This document shows, piece after piece, positions 1 through 8,472 of a stretch of DNA of 64,000 nt; within the stretch, counting starts at the first letter, position 1; each line of letters begins with the position of its first letter. The DNA is taken from the NCBI RefSeq assembly GCF_035994185.1, contig NZ_CP108538.1, forward strand, positions 7,567,501 through 7,631,500, in the 5' to 3' direction. The position numbers and the translations under genes are program-made. The DNA comes from Streptomyces sp. NBC_01217. GTDB taxonomy: Bacteria > Actinomycetota > Actinomycetes > Streptomycetales > Streptomycetaceae. The notes beneath the pieces were generated by a model, which was not told the origin of the DNA, searched no databases, and was given only the letters and a program-made list of their open reading frames with translations.

Positions 1-1
1 C

Positions 2-1363
2 AGCAGCCAGAAGCTGACCGCTGTCTTCGCGGGCGACGGCGCAGCGGCCGACTATCAGGGGCTGGACGTCAGGGGCAAGGCTGTCGTCGTCCGCCGCAGC
101 GACGCGGTCGCCCCGGCCGAACGGCTGGCCAACGCGCTTGCCGCGGGCGCCAAGGCGCTCTTCGTCGTCAACGACGGACGCGGCGTGGCGACGGAGTGGT
201 ACACCGAGTACGGCACCACGACCACCATCCCGGTCGCCTCGGTTCAGCAGCTGGCCGGTGAGAGTCTGATCAAGGCGGCCACGCGGGGCAAGAAGCTCAC
301 CATGACCCAGCGCAGGTTCGCCCGGTACGTGTACGACCTGGTCGACCGCCACAACGGCACCGTCCCGGACCGCTCGCTGGCGTTCGCGCCGTCGACCCGT
401 GAGCTGGCGAAGGTGGAGAACACCTTCTACGGTCACAAGGCCACGCTCGGCGGTGGCTACCGCTACGACATTCCGGACTACGGGCCCGGCCTCGGCTTCG
501 CGGAGTACGAGAAGTTCCCCGCCACCCGTGACGAGTGGGTCACCCCGCTTCCGGGCGCCTCCTTCTGGTACGAGGACCACTCGGTCTTCAACGCCACGGA
601 GACCGGTTTCGCGCACGAGATGCGCAGCGGCGAGATGGACTACACGGCGGGTCGCACCTATCCCGCCGACTGGTTCGCGCCGATCAGCCGCCCGCGTCTG
701 GGCACCGGCTTCTGGGGTCCGTTCCGTTCCGTCACCAACGACATGCAGTTCAATTTCACCCCGTGGACGGACTCGGGCGCGGGCCACTCGGGCTCCATGC
801 CCGAGGACGAGTACGACACCACCACCACCGCCTTCTACCAGGGCGACACCCTGATCCAGAACGTTGCGGGCCGGGCCGGGTACATCGGCGGCCTGTCGGC
901 GCAGAAGCTGCCGTACCGCTTCGTCCTCGACTCCACCCGCGACGGCGACGTGTGGAAGACCTCCACCCGCACGCACACCGAGTGGAGCTTCGTCTCGGGC
1001 CAGATGGACCAGAACGGTCCCTGGCAGGCCGACCTTCCGTTGCTCCAGCTCGACTACAAGGTCGACACCGACCTCGCCGGTGACGTCGAGGCCGACGAGT
1101 GGACCGAGATCTCTCTGGCCTCCGGCACGCAGGAGTGGCTGGACGGAGCGGTGAAGGCGAAGAAGGCCTCGCTGTCGGTGAGTTACGACGACGGCAGGAC
1201 CTGGAGCGCCACGGAGCTCCGCAGGACCTCCGAGGGCGCCTGGACCGCCCGGTTCAAGACGCCCAGGAAGGCGGGCGGCTTCGTCTCGATCAAGGCACAC
1301 GCCGAGGCCGGGAACGGGCTCGGCATCGATCAGGAGATCATCCGGGCCTTCGGCCTGAAGTGA
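2..1363 (+). CDS. Subtilisin-like (S8) protease, C-terminal part, cut by window edge
   Basis: The frame is open from base 2, so the gene starts before the window. The first ~75 residues (motifs GLDVRGKAVVVRR and AGAKALFVVND, then TIPVASV) look like a protease-associated (PA) insert domain. About 300 residues follow that resemble the C-terminal beta-rich region of large secreted actinobacterial S8 peptidases. The catalytic Asp/His/Ser motifs would lie upstream or are not visible here, so the protease assignment rests on the PA domain and general resemblance. A GTG at 185 is only an internal codon. A strong hairpin follows the stop. Confidence 0.6.
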   Translation, partial: SSQKLTAVFAGDGAAADYQGLDVRGKAVVVRRSDAVAPAERLANALAAGAKALFVVNDGRGVATEWYTEYGTTTTIPVASVQQLAGESLIKAATRGKKLTMTQRRFARYVYDLVDRHNGTVPDRSLAFAPSTRELAKVENTFYGHKATLGGGYRYDIPDYGPGLGFAEYEKFPATRDEWVTPLPGASFWYEDHSVFNATETGFAHEMRSGEMDYTAGRTYPADWFAPISRPRLGTGFWGPFRSVTNDMQFNFTPWTDSGAGHSGSMPEDEYDTTTTAFYQGDTLIQNVAGRAGYIGGLSAQKLPYRFVLDSTRDGDVWKTSTRTHTEWSFVSGQMDQNGPWQADLPLLQLDYKVDTDLAGDVEADEWTEISLASGTQEWLDGAVKAKKASLSVSYDDGRTWSATELRRTSEGAWTARFKTPRKAGGFVSIKAHAEAGNGLGIDQEIIRAFGLK

Positions 1364-1384
1364 TCTGCTGAGTTCGGCTCCTGA

Positions 1385-1422
1385 GGCGGCCGCACACCCC
1401 CTGACCGGGGTGTGCGGCCGCC
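1385..1422. terminator. Rho-independent-like terminator after the protease gene
   Basis: A perfect 16-bp inverted repeat (left arm 1385-1400, right arm 1407-1422) has a 6-nt loop. It starts 21 bases after the protease stop and ends before the next gene at 1461. It has no U tract, as is common for Streptomyces terminators. Confidence 0.8.
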
Positions 1423-1460
1423 TGTGAGCTGTCACATCGCCTCGGGTAGTCTCGGCGCCC

Positions 1461-1976
1461 ATGTCGTCCTCCCCTTCCCGTAATCGCCCTTCCTTCGACG
1501 CGGACGAGCGGACTCAGCTGGTCGGCTGGCTCGACCTCCAGCGGGCGATCGCCCGCTGGAAGTGCGAAGGGCTGTCGGAGGCGGACGCCCACCGGCCCGT
1601 CCTTCCCGCCTCGCCCCACATGACGGTTGCGGGTGTCATGTCACACCTTCGATGGGCCGAGCACCTCTGGTACGAGGTCGTCCTGCTGGGCCGTCCGGCC
1701 GTCGGGCCCATGTTCGACGGGCCCGAGGACGCCGACATGATGGTCGAAGGTGTCCCGCTCGCAGAGCTCCTCGACGACTACGACCGGCAGACGGTGGTGT
1801 CGAACGAGATCGTTGCGGCGAAGTCGCTCGACGACGTGGGCCGGCACCCGGACTTCGATGCCTCGGCCGCGAGCGTGCGCTGGATCATGTTCCACATGAT
1901 CGAGGAGACCGCCCGCCACGCGGGCCATCTGGACGCGATCAGAGAGATCCTGGACGGCGAGAAGGGCCACTACTGA
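1461..1976 (+). CDS. DinB-like / DUF664 family protein
   Basis: A 171-residue all-helical protein with the DUF664/DinB-superfamily pattern. An early helix carries MSHLRWAEHLWY, and a late helix carries MIEETARHAGHLDAIRE. The spaced histidines are the presumed metal ligands. Related proteins include mycothiol-dependent S-transferases and uncharacterised stress proteins; the substrate here is unknown. It lies alone between a terminator and the next plus-strand gene, about 100 bases upstream of a RibD-like reductase, so co-transcription is possible but not shown. Confidence 0.8.
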   Translation: MSSSPSRNRPSFDADERTQLVGWLDLQRAIARWKCEGLSEADAHRPVLPASPHMTVAGVMSHLRWAEHLWYEVVLLGRPAVGPMFDGPEDADMMVEGVPLAELLDDYDRQTVVSNEIVAAKSLDDVGRHPDFDASAASVRWIMFHMIEETARHAGHLDAIREILDGEKGHY

Positions 1977-2080
1977 CCCGGCGGCTTGCCGCGCCGCAGC
2001 CGCGTTGCCGGGTGCGCGGCCGGGGCATCGACTGTACTGGCGCCACACACTCGCAACGGCTCCGGAGAGAACGGACTGTC

Positions 2081-2659
2081 ATGAGAAAGATCGTTCTGAT
2101 GATGTCGATGTCGCTCGACGGTTTCATCGAGGGACCGGACCGTGAGATCGACTGGCACCTGGTCGACGACGAACTGCACCGTCACTTCAACGAGCAGCTC
2201 AGGACCATGGGCGGCTTCCTGGACGGCCGGGTGACCCATGAGCTCATGGCGGGGTTCTGGCCGACCGCCGACGATGATCCCTCAAATGCCGGGCCCGTGG
2301 CGGAGTTTGCCGCCATCTGGCGGAACACGCCCAAGTTCGTGTTCTCCCGGACGCTGGAGCGGGCCGACTGGAACACGACCGTCATGCAGCAGGTCGACGT
2401 CGACGAGATCATGGCTATCAAGGCCCGGCCCGGCGGGGATCTGTCGCTCGGCGGCGCCGGGCTCGCCGCGTCCTTCATGCGGCTCGACCTGATCGACGAG
2501 TACCGCATCTACGTCCATCCGGTGCTCATCGGGCGGGGCAAACCCCTGTTCCCGGAATCCGATGCCCGCACCTCCCTCCACCTTGCCGAGACCCGGACCT
2601 TCACCAATGGGGTCGTCCTGCTGCGCTACGAGCGCCCCGCGGCTGCTCCACCGGAATGA
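2081..2659 (+). CDS. Dihydrofolate reductase-like / RibD C-terminal domain protein
   Basis: 192 residues from ATG 2081, preceded by a purine-rich GGAGAGAA stretch. The start MRKIVLMMSMSLDGFIEG and the later GGDLSLGGAGLAASFMRLDLIDEYRIYVHPVLIGRGKPLF are typical of the stand-alone YyaP/YwjB-type RibD-C (DHFR-fold) reductases. These bind NAD(P)H and are often stress- or drug-associated. The physiological substrate is not known. The longer open frame upstream (from 1562) overlaps the DUF664 gene and is not coding. Confidence 0.85.
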   Translation: MRKIVLMMSMSLDGFIEGPDREIDWHLVDDELHRHFNEQLRTMGGFLDGRVTHELMAGFWPTADDDPSNAGPVAEFAAIWRNTPKFVFSRTLERADWNTTVMQQVDVDEIMAIKARPGGDLSLGGAGLAASFMRLDLIDEYRIYVHPVLIGRGKPLFPESDARTSLHLAETRTFTNGVVLLRYERPAAAPPE

Positions 2660-2746
2660 ACACCCCGAGTCGCGGACGCGTCCGCGCCGCCGCGCCGGGC
2701 TAAATGAGGGGCCGCACCGTCGCGAGACCGAACGAAAGGACCGGCG

Positions 2747-3163
2747 ATGACACTCGGCGCCGAGGACCGCATGGCCGTCATGGAACTGATCGCCCTGCAC
2801 GGGCACCTGGTCGACGACGGTGAACTCGACCGACTGGACGAGCTGTTCACCGCCGATGTCGTCTACGACGCCTCGGACCTGGGGCACGGATCGATGCACG
2901 GGCTGGAGGCCCTGCGTGACACGGCCCGGTCGATGGGGGGACACGGCCCCGTCAGCCATCACGTCACCAACATCGTCCTCACCGAGGCCGGTGAGGGCCG
3001 GGTGCACGCCCGGTCCAAGGGATTCGGGATCAAGGCGGACGGCACGAGCGGAAGCGTGTCGTACGAGGACGTGATCGTGCGCGGCGGGACGGGGTGGCGC
3101 ATCAGCCGTCGCAAGGTCGCCGTACGGGGCACGCCTTCCGGTACGCAGAAGCGGTCCGGGTGA
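2747..3163 (+). CDS. SnoaL-like / NTF2-fold protein
   Basis: A 138-residue protein of the NTF2-like superfamily (SnoaL_4 type). It begins with a helix containing MELIALHGHLVDDGELDRLDELFTADVVYD and ends with beta strands around YEDVIVRGGTGWRISRRKV. Such folds act as small isomerases, hydrolases or dehydratase-like proteins; the substrate is unknown. It starts 87 bases after the RibD-like gene, with GAACGAAAGG as a plausible ribosome site. It ends 4 bases before the convergent MFS gene. Confidence 0.75.
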   Translation: MTLGAEDRMAVMELIALHGHLVDDGELDRLDELFTADVVYDASDLGHGSMHGLEALRDTARSMGGHGPVSHHVTNIVLTEAGEGRVHARSKGFGIKADGTSGSVSYEDVIVRGGTGWRISRRKVAVRGTPSGTQKRSG

Positions 3164-3167
3164 CCCG

Positions 3168-4532
3168 TCAGGCCGCGGAGGCCGCCCGCTTCGGCGCGGC
3201 GGCTGGCTCCGGGCCGGAGAGGTCGTCCCGGTGGCTCTCCCTCGTCAGCGAGATGGCCACGGCGCTGATCACGCAGACGACCGCGAGGAACAGGGAGACG
3301 GTGCCGGTGTTCGTCCCGCCGCCCGCCGCGGAGAGCAGGCTGGTGGCGACCAGCGGGGCGAGCCCGGCACCGAGCGTGGTGGCCAGCTGATAGCCGAGCG
3401 AGGCGCCCGTGTAGCGGGCCCGGGTGCCGAACATCTCGCTGATGAAGGCGGCCATCGGCCCGTACATCGACGCCTGCAGCAGCGGGTTGCCGATCAGATA
3501 GGCCGCCGTGAGCCAGGCCACGGAGCCGGAGTTGACCATCCAGAGCAGCGGGTACGCGGCGAGCGCCGAGGCGATGGCGCCGGTGATCATGACCGGCTTG
3601 CGGCCGATCCGGTCGGAGAGCGCGGCGAAGGCCGGAATGGTCGCGATGTGCACGGCCGAGGAGACGGCCTGCACGGTCAGCACGGTGGAGCGCTCGAAGC
3701 CGATGTCCAGGGCGTGGCTGAGCAGGAAGGTGGCCAGCAGGGACTGCAGGACCAGGGCGCCGCAGCCGCCGAAGCAGGCGAGCAGGATGTTCTTCGGGTA
3801 GCGGCGCAGCGCGGTCAGCAGCGGAGCCTCGGCGGCCCTTCCCGCGGTCCTCGCCTCCTCGGTGGCCACGCGCTGAGCGGCCATGAACTCGGGGCTCTCG
3901 GTGACCTTCATCCGGATGAAGAGGCCCAGCGCCAGCAGCAGCACGCTCAGCAGGAACGGTACCCGCCAGCCCCAGGAGAGGAACTGGTCCTCCGGCAGCG
4001 CGGAGAACGCGGCGAAGACGACGGTGGCCAGGACCGCGCCGGCCGGCCCGCCCATGTTCGCGAAGCTCGCCGCGAGGCCCCGCCGGTGCGCCGGTGCGTG
4101 CTCCATCGCCATCAGGGCGGCGCCGCCCCACTCGCCGCCGACCGCGATGCCCTGCACGAGCCGCACCGCGACCAGCAGCACGGGGGCCCAGATGCCGATC
4201 GTGGCGTACGTGGGCAGCACACCGATGATGAAGCTGGCCAGGCCCATCAGGCTCATGGTGAGCACCAACATCGACTTGCGGCCGACCCGGTCACCGAAGT
4301 GGCCGAAGACGATGCCGCCCAGCGGGCGCGCGACGTAGCCGGCCGCGAGGGTGCCGAACGCGGCGATGGTGCCGGTCATCGGGTCGAGGCTGGAGAAGAA
4401 CAGTTCGTTGAAGACCAGCGAGGCCGCCGCTCCGTAGAGCAGGAAGTCATAGAACTCGATGGCGCTGCCGACAAAGCTCGACAACGCGACTCTGCGGGCC
4501 TGGGAGTGACGCACGGCATCGTCGGTGGACAT
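3168..4532 (-). CDS. MFS transporter, metabolite:H+ symporter (MHS) type
   Basis: A 454-residue membrane protein with about 12 hydrophobic segments. The N-terminal SSFVGSAIEFYDFLLYG motif is typical of the MHS subfamily (shikimate, proline/betaine, alpha-ketoglutarate carriers). The loop motif GDRVGRKS after TM2 and its repeat SDRIGRKP in the second half are the MFS signatures. ATG 4532 has a GGAG 7-8 bases upstream and is preferred over ATG 4550. The substrate is not clear. The catabolic mhp genes 2 kb away might be related, but a secreted amidase lies between. Confidence 0.85.
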   Translation of the reverse strand: MSTDDAVRHSQARRVALSSFVGSAIEFYDFLLYGAAASLVFNELFFSSLDPMTGTIAAFGTLAAGYVARPLGGIVFGHFGDRVGRKSMLVLTMSLMGLASFIIGVLPTYATIGIWAPVLLVAVRLVQGIAVGGEWGGAALMAMEHAPAHRRGLAASFANMGGPAGAVLATVVFAAFSALPEDQFLSWGWRVPFLLSVLLLALGLFIRMKVTESPEFMAAQRVATEEARTAGRAAEAPLLTALRRYPKNILLACFGGCGALVLQSLLATFLLSHALDIGFERSTVLTVQAVSSAVHIATIPAFAALSDRIGRKPVMITGAIASALAAYPLLWMVNSGSVAWLTAAYLIGNPLLQASMYGPMAAFISEMFGTRARYTGASLGYQLATTLGAGLAPLVATSLLSAAGGGTNTGTVSLFLAVVCVISAVAISLTRESHRDDLSGPEPAAAPKRAASAA

Positions 4533-4713
4533 CTGGCGGCTCCGAATCATGGACTGGACATCGCGAGGGAGGCCCCTGATGGCCTGATGTGCATATTTCG
4601 CACGTTGGTATGTAGATAACGAACACCATCGGGTCGTCGCGGTGTCCTGTCAAGAGTTGTGAAGGTGCGAGAGCGATGTGAGGCAGGAGTCGGGGAGGCG
4701 CGAGCGGCACGCG

Positions 4714-4752
4714 AAAGGCGGGGTGGTGCGCGAACCGCACCACCCCGCCTTT
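4714..4752. terminator. Terminator after the amidase gene
   Basis: A perfect 17-bp inverted repeat (4714-4730 and 4736-4752) with a 5-nt loop. On the minus strand it lies just past the amidase stop at 4770 and could stop transcription from it. Confidence 0.8.
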
Positions 4753-4769
4753 TGCCTGTGAGGTCCTGG

Positions 4770-6323
4770 TCAGTGCCCCGCCTGCAGTGCCGCCCAGGTG
4801 TTCGCCCCCACGACGCCGTCGGCCGTCAGGCCCCGGCTCGCCTGGTAGCTGCGCACCGCGGTCGCCGTCGCCGGGCCGAAGTTTCCGTCGATGGTGACCG
4901 TCGAGCCGAGCGCCGCGGTCAGTGAGCGCTGGAGCCGCTTCACCCCGTCGCCCGAGGCGCCCTGCTTGAGGGTCGTCGTCGGGCCGGCCGACAGCAGTGC
5001 GGTCCAGGTCCTGTCTCCCACGACGCCGTCGGTCGTCAGGCCGTGGTTCGCCTGATACGCCATCACCGCGTTCTTCGTGGCCTGGCCGAAGTTGCCGTCC
5101 ACCGCGCCCACCGCGTAGCCCTGCTGGCTCAGCAGCTGCTGAACCGCCTTGACCTGGGCGCCTGTCGAGCCGCTCCGCTGGGTCGCGTACGCGGTGAAGC
5201 TCAGCCCGTCACCGCTGGTGCCGCCACCGGTGTTCCCGCCCACCAGCTGCATGTAGCGCGTCCAGTCCCAGTACGGGCCCGGGTCCGTGTGGTCGTTGCC
5301 CGGCGCCTCGCTGTGCCCGATGATGTGCGCCCGGTCCTTCGGGATCCCGTACCGGTCGCACAGGTGGCGGGTAAGGGCCGCCGACGAGCGGTACATCGTG
5401 TCCGTGAACCACGACGGGTCGTCGATGAATCCCTCGTGCTCGATGCCGAGCGCCGAGGCGTTCTGGCTCCGCGCGTGGTACGCGGTGTCGCCGTCGCGCA
5501 CCATCTGGGTGATCTGGCCGTCGGAGGAACGCACCACATAGTGGGCGCTCACCTCCGACGTCGGGTTCTGGAACCAGCTGATCGAGCCCGCGTACGAGCC
5601 CTGTGTGACATGGATGATCACCTTGTCGATCTTTGCCGACCGGCCTGCGGTGAAGTTGTTCGCATTGGCCGCAACCCACAGCGCCGACGGGTAGTCGGGG
5701 CTCTGGACGCTTACTTCGGCGGTGTCGAGCGAGCCCTTCTGCGGCGAGACCGGACGGGCCGTCACCGAGATCTGCTCACCGCCGGAGACGGTGGCGTAGA
5801 GCCCGTGGGCCAGGAAGGTGTACACGGTGTCGGCGTAGAGGGCGGCGGCGCTCCCCGTCGAGCCGCTGTACCGGGCGACGGCCGGGTACCAGGCGTTGAC
5901 GTCGTCGCGCTCCCGGTCGTCCAGACCGAGCTTGTCGGCGTAGCTGCGCAGCACCGCCGCGCCGCCCAGGATGTTGGCCGCGGTGTCGGTGCGCAGATCG
6001 GCCAGGGGCTCGCCGGTGAGGGCGGACGCCCGCTCCAGCATCGGGTTGGCGGGGTTGCTCACCAGGTGCATCACGCCGTATCCGTTCGCCTGGCTGGGGC
6101 GCCCGGAGTGGCCGTCGAGACGGGTTTCGCCGTATCCGACGGCGGCGAGCAGATCACGCGGTACGTCGAACTTCGCGGCCGCCCGTGCGAATGCCTGGTT
6201 CATGGAGTCGCCGTCGGCCGGAGCGGCGAAGGCCGGGGTGCCGGTCGCGGCCAGGACGGTGGCGGTGAGGGCCGCTAGGACGGATGCGCGGAGCTTTGTG
6301 TGGGCGGCGGCTCGTCTGGGCAT
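4770..6323 (-). CDS. Secreted N-acetylmuramoyl-L-alanine amidase with SLT-like and two peptidoglycan-binding domains
   Basis: 517 residues. The first ~34 form a signal peptide (twin basic start, hydrophobic core, AFA-A cleavage). Residues ~45-170 resemble a soluble lytic transglycosylase-like domain with GYGETRLDGH. Residues ~230-350 are an amidase_2 domain with IIHVTQG, AHYVV, and HIIGHSEAPGNDHTDPG, which supply the zinc ligands. Two PG_binding_1 repeats follow a Gly/Ser/Thr linker (both with VDGNFG or IDGNFG and GLT(A/T)DGVVG motifs). It probably cleaves the amide between MurNAc and L-Ala in the cell wall. It is monocistronic. Confidence 0.92.
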   Translation of the reverse strand: MPRRAAAHTKLRASVLAALTATVLAATGTPAFAAPADGDSMNQAFARAAAKFDVPRDLLAAVGYGETRLDGHSGRPSQANGYGVMHLVSNPANPMLERASALTGEPLADLRTDTAANILGGAAVLRSYADKLGLDDRERDDVNAWYPAVARYSGSTGSAAALYADTVYTFLAHGLYATVSGGEQISVTARPVSPQKGSLDTAEVSVQSPDYPSALWVAANANNFTAGRSAKIDKVIIHVTQGSYAGSISWFQNPTSEVSAHYVVRSSDGQITQMVRDGDTAYHARSQNASALGIEHEGFIDDPSWFTDTMYRSSAALTRHLCDRYGIPKDRAHIIGHSEAPGNDHTDPGPYWDWTRYMQLVGGNTGGGTSGDGLSFTAYATQRSGSTGAQVKAVQQLLSQQGYAVGAVDGNFGQATKNAVMAYQANHGLTTDGVVGDRTWTALLSAGPTTTLKQGASGDGVKRLQRSLTAALGSTVTIDGNFGPATATAVRSYQASRGLTADGVVGANTWAALQAGH

Positions 6324-6487
6324 ACCTGCTCCTGCTCGGTGGGGGGAGGAGAACGGCCCCCGGGCCCGAGTGGGGTGGGCCGAGGGGCCGAAGCCCGCTC
6401 AAGCTATCGGCGTGTTCAGGGCATGACAACCACTTGAACGCGTGTCGAACCCTCTTTCACCCCTACGCAGTTGAAGCGCAGGTCGGA

Positions 6488-6527
6488 GCCCTGCCCGGTG
6501 GCCTGATCGGCGGTCACCGGGCAGGGC
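6488..6527. terminator. Terminator downstream of mhpC
   Basis: A 13-bp perfect inverted repeat (6488-6500 and 6515-6527) with a 14-nt loop. It lies 85 bases past the mhpC stop on the minus strand and is the likely end of the mhp operon. Confidence 0.65.
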
Positions 6528-6612
6528 CGTACCGCTCACCGGCCCGCTCGGCATGGAGCAGGCAGCAGCCGGGCGGCCTCTGCGCGCCGGGTGTAGTCCA
6601 GGGCGGCGGCGC

Positions 6613-7491
6613 CTACTTCTGCTCCCCGTCCGATGCGAGGAAGTCCAGCACCAGCTCGTTGAACACGGCGGCCTGCTCCCACTGCGGCCAGTGGCCCGCG
6701 CCGGTCACCAGCTGGAAGCGGGCGCCGCCGATCTTCTCCGCCATCTCCAGGCCCGCCTTCGCGGGGCCCGAGGGGTCGTCGGAGGTCCACACCACGAGCG
6801 TCGGGGCCTTGACGGCCGCCAGGTCCTCGTCGGTGACCATGTTGCGTCGTCGGATCTCCGGGTCCTGGAGGCAGAGGATGAAGCGCGCCGAAGAGGCGTA
6901 TCCGGGGCGGCCGTAGTGACCTGCGCGGATCGCGACGAGTTCATCGGTGACGGTTGCCCTGTCGGCCATCAGCCACTCCAGTCGGGCCCGCACCCGCTCG
7001 GCGGACGGGTCGTCGGCGGCGGCCTGCGAGAGCGTACGCAGCCGCTCCATCACCTCGGGCCTGGCCATCGTCCCGCCCGGTGTGTTCAGTACGGTCTTCA
7101 GCACCCGGTCCGGGTACCGCGCGGCGAACTTGACCGCCACCCAGCCGCCGAGCGACTCACCGTTGAGGTGCGCCTTCTCGATGCCCAAGGTGTCCAGGAG
7201 ATCGCGCAAGTGGCCGACGTAGGTGGGGAGTTCGACGTCCTCGGTGGCGTGCGTGGTGCCCGCGTGGCCGGGGAAGTCGTACGCGATGACGCGGTAGCCG
7301 GCCTCGGCGAAGGCGGCGACGTTCTGTGCGTACGCCTCCAGGTGTCCGCCGGTGCCGTGCATCAGGACGAGCGCCTCGCCGTCCTCGGGGCCCGCGGTGA
7401 GCACGCGGGTGTTCCAGTCGCCGACCCGCAGGTGCTGGAGGCAAAAGCCGGTGGCGGCGAAACCGAGCCAGACGGAGGGGTGGAGAGTCAT
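6613..7491 (-). CDS. mhpC: 2-hydroxy-6-oxonona-2,4-dienedioate hydrolase (MhpC-like)
   Basis: A 292-residue alpha/beta hydrolase. The oxyanion HGTGGHLEAY motif, the nucleophile elbow NGESLGGW, the acidic residue near VWTSDDPSG and the final histidine in GAGHWPQWE give a complete triad. The family hydrolyses the C-C bond of ring-fission products. It is the third gene of an mhpA-mhpB-mhpC order, starting 12 bases after mhpB, which fixes its role in 3-(3-hydroxyphenyl)propionate breakdown. The downstream genes mhpD, mhpF and mhpE are absent from the window. Confidence 0.85.
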   Translation of the reverse strand: MTLHPSVWLGFAATGFCLQHLRVGDWNTRVLTAGPEDGEALVLMHGTGGHLEAYAQNVAAFAEAGYRVIAYDFPGHAGTTHATEDVELPTYVGHLRDLLDTLGIEKAHLNGESLGGWVAVKFAARYPDRVLKTVLNTPGGTMARPEVMERLRTLSQAAADDPSAERVRARLEWLMADRATVTDELVAIRAGHYGRPGYASSARFILCLQDPEIRRRNMVTDEDLAAVKAPTLVVWTSDDPSGPAKAGLEMAEKIGGARFQLVTGAGHWPQWEQAAVFNELVLDFLASDGEQK

Positions 7492-7503
7492 GGTGCGGTG
7501 TCC

Positions 7504-8472
7504 TTATCGGTCTTGGGGGAGAGAGCGGGGGAGGGGGAGCGCGGTGGTCACGGCGAAGCCCGCGATCCAGGCCTCGATCGCCTCGTAGTAGCGGCTTTCC
7601 ATGTGGTACGGGCCTGCGGCCGACAGCGCGGCGTACGCGGCGATCCAGGTACGGACCTCGTGCGCGGAGTTGCCCGCCTGCTCGGCGAACCAGTCGGTGC
7701 TCCACCCGTCGACCTTGCCGAGGTCGCCCGCGCCGAGGGTGTCGAGCACCAGGTTGTCCCAGGCCGGGTTGAGCGGGTGGAGTCCGCCGCCGCCCGCGGC
7801 GAACGCCTCGGCCGCGGCGATGGTGCGGGCCTCGCGGGCGGCGCGCGCCTGCGGCGAGGGGTTGCGGTTGTCGATCAGCCTCGCGACCTCCTCCTCGGTG
7901 TCCGCGTCCGCCATGCGCGGGACCGGCGGATCGTGCGAGAGGCCGCCCGAGCCGATGAACAGCACCCGCCTGTCGAGATCGCGGGCCGCCCGGCCGAGGG
8001 CCTCGCCGAACTCCCGGATCCGGGAGACGGGCGCGAACGGCGCGGCGACGGAGTTGATGAACACCGGCACGACCGGACGCCTGCCGATGCCGCCGAACAG
8101 GATGTCCAGCGGCTGCGAGAAACCGTGGTCGACGATCATCCGCTCGGAGAGCGCCACATCGATCCCGGCGTCCAGCGCGGCGCGGGTGAGGGCGAGCGCC
8201 GCGTCGTGGTCGACGGAGAGCGCCCCCGCGGGGGTCCTGAAGTCGCCGACGGCCTCGGCCCGGCCGCCCACGCAGAACGGCGGCATCATGTCGTAGAAGA
8301 AGCCGTTGTAGTGGTCCGGCGCGAAGATCACGACCAGTTCCGGGTCGTACGCGGTGACGAAGTCCCGTGCACCGGCGAGCGCTTCGTCGACCCGGGCCCG
8401 TACCTCAGGCGACGGGTGTACGAACTCCATCAGCGGCGAGTGCGACAGGCAGCACAGGGCGAGGGACATCAA
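7504..8472 (-). CDS. mhpB: 2,3-dihydroxyphenylpropionate 1,2-dioxygenase (MhpB-like)
   Basis: A 322-residue extradiol (class III, LigB-type) ring-cleavage dioxygenase. The start [12 protein letters not shown], the [22 protein letters not shown] block, the VDHGFSQPL motif and [15 protein letters not shown] agree closely with what I recall of E. coli MhpB. The histidines in these motifs are the Fe(II) ligands and acid-base residues. It opens the catechol ring of 2,3-dihydroxyphenylpropionate. Its first 68 bases overlap the 3' end of mhpA in another frame, which suggests translational coupling. Confidence 0.92.
   Translation of the reverse strand: MMSLALCCLSHSPLMEFVHPSPEVRARVDEALAGARDFVTAYDPELVVIFAPDHYNGFFYDMMPPFCVGGRAEAVGDFRTPAGALSVDHDAALALTRAALDAGIDVALSERMIVDHGFSQPLDILFGGIGRRPVVPVFINSVAAPFAPVSRIREFGEALGRAARDLDRRVLFIGSGGLSHDPPVPRMADADTEEEVARLIDNRNPSPQARAAREARTIAAAEAFAAGGGGLHPLNPAWDNLVLDTLGAGDLGKVDGWSTDWFAEQAGNSAHEVRTWIAAYAALSAAGPYHMESRYYEAIEAWIAGFAVTTALPLPRSLPQDR

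Noticed and set aside
3231..4619. A 462-codon open frame opposite the MFS transporter
   Set aside because: It is rich in Arg, Gly and His with no motif; the minus-strand frame has clear membrane segments and MFS signatures, so this is a GC-driven shadow.
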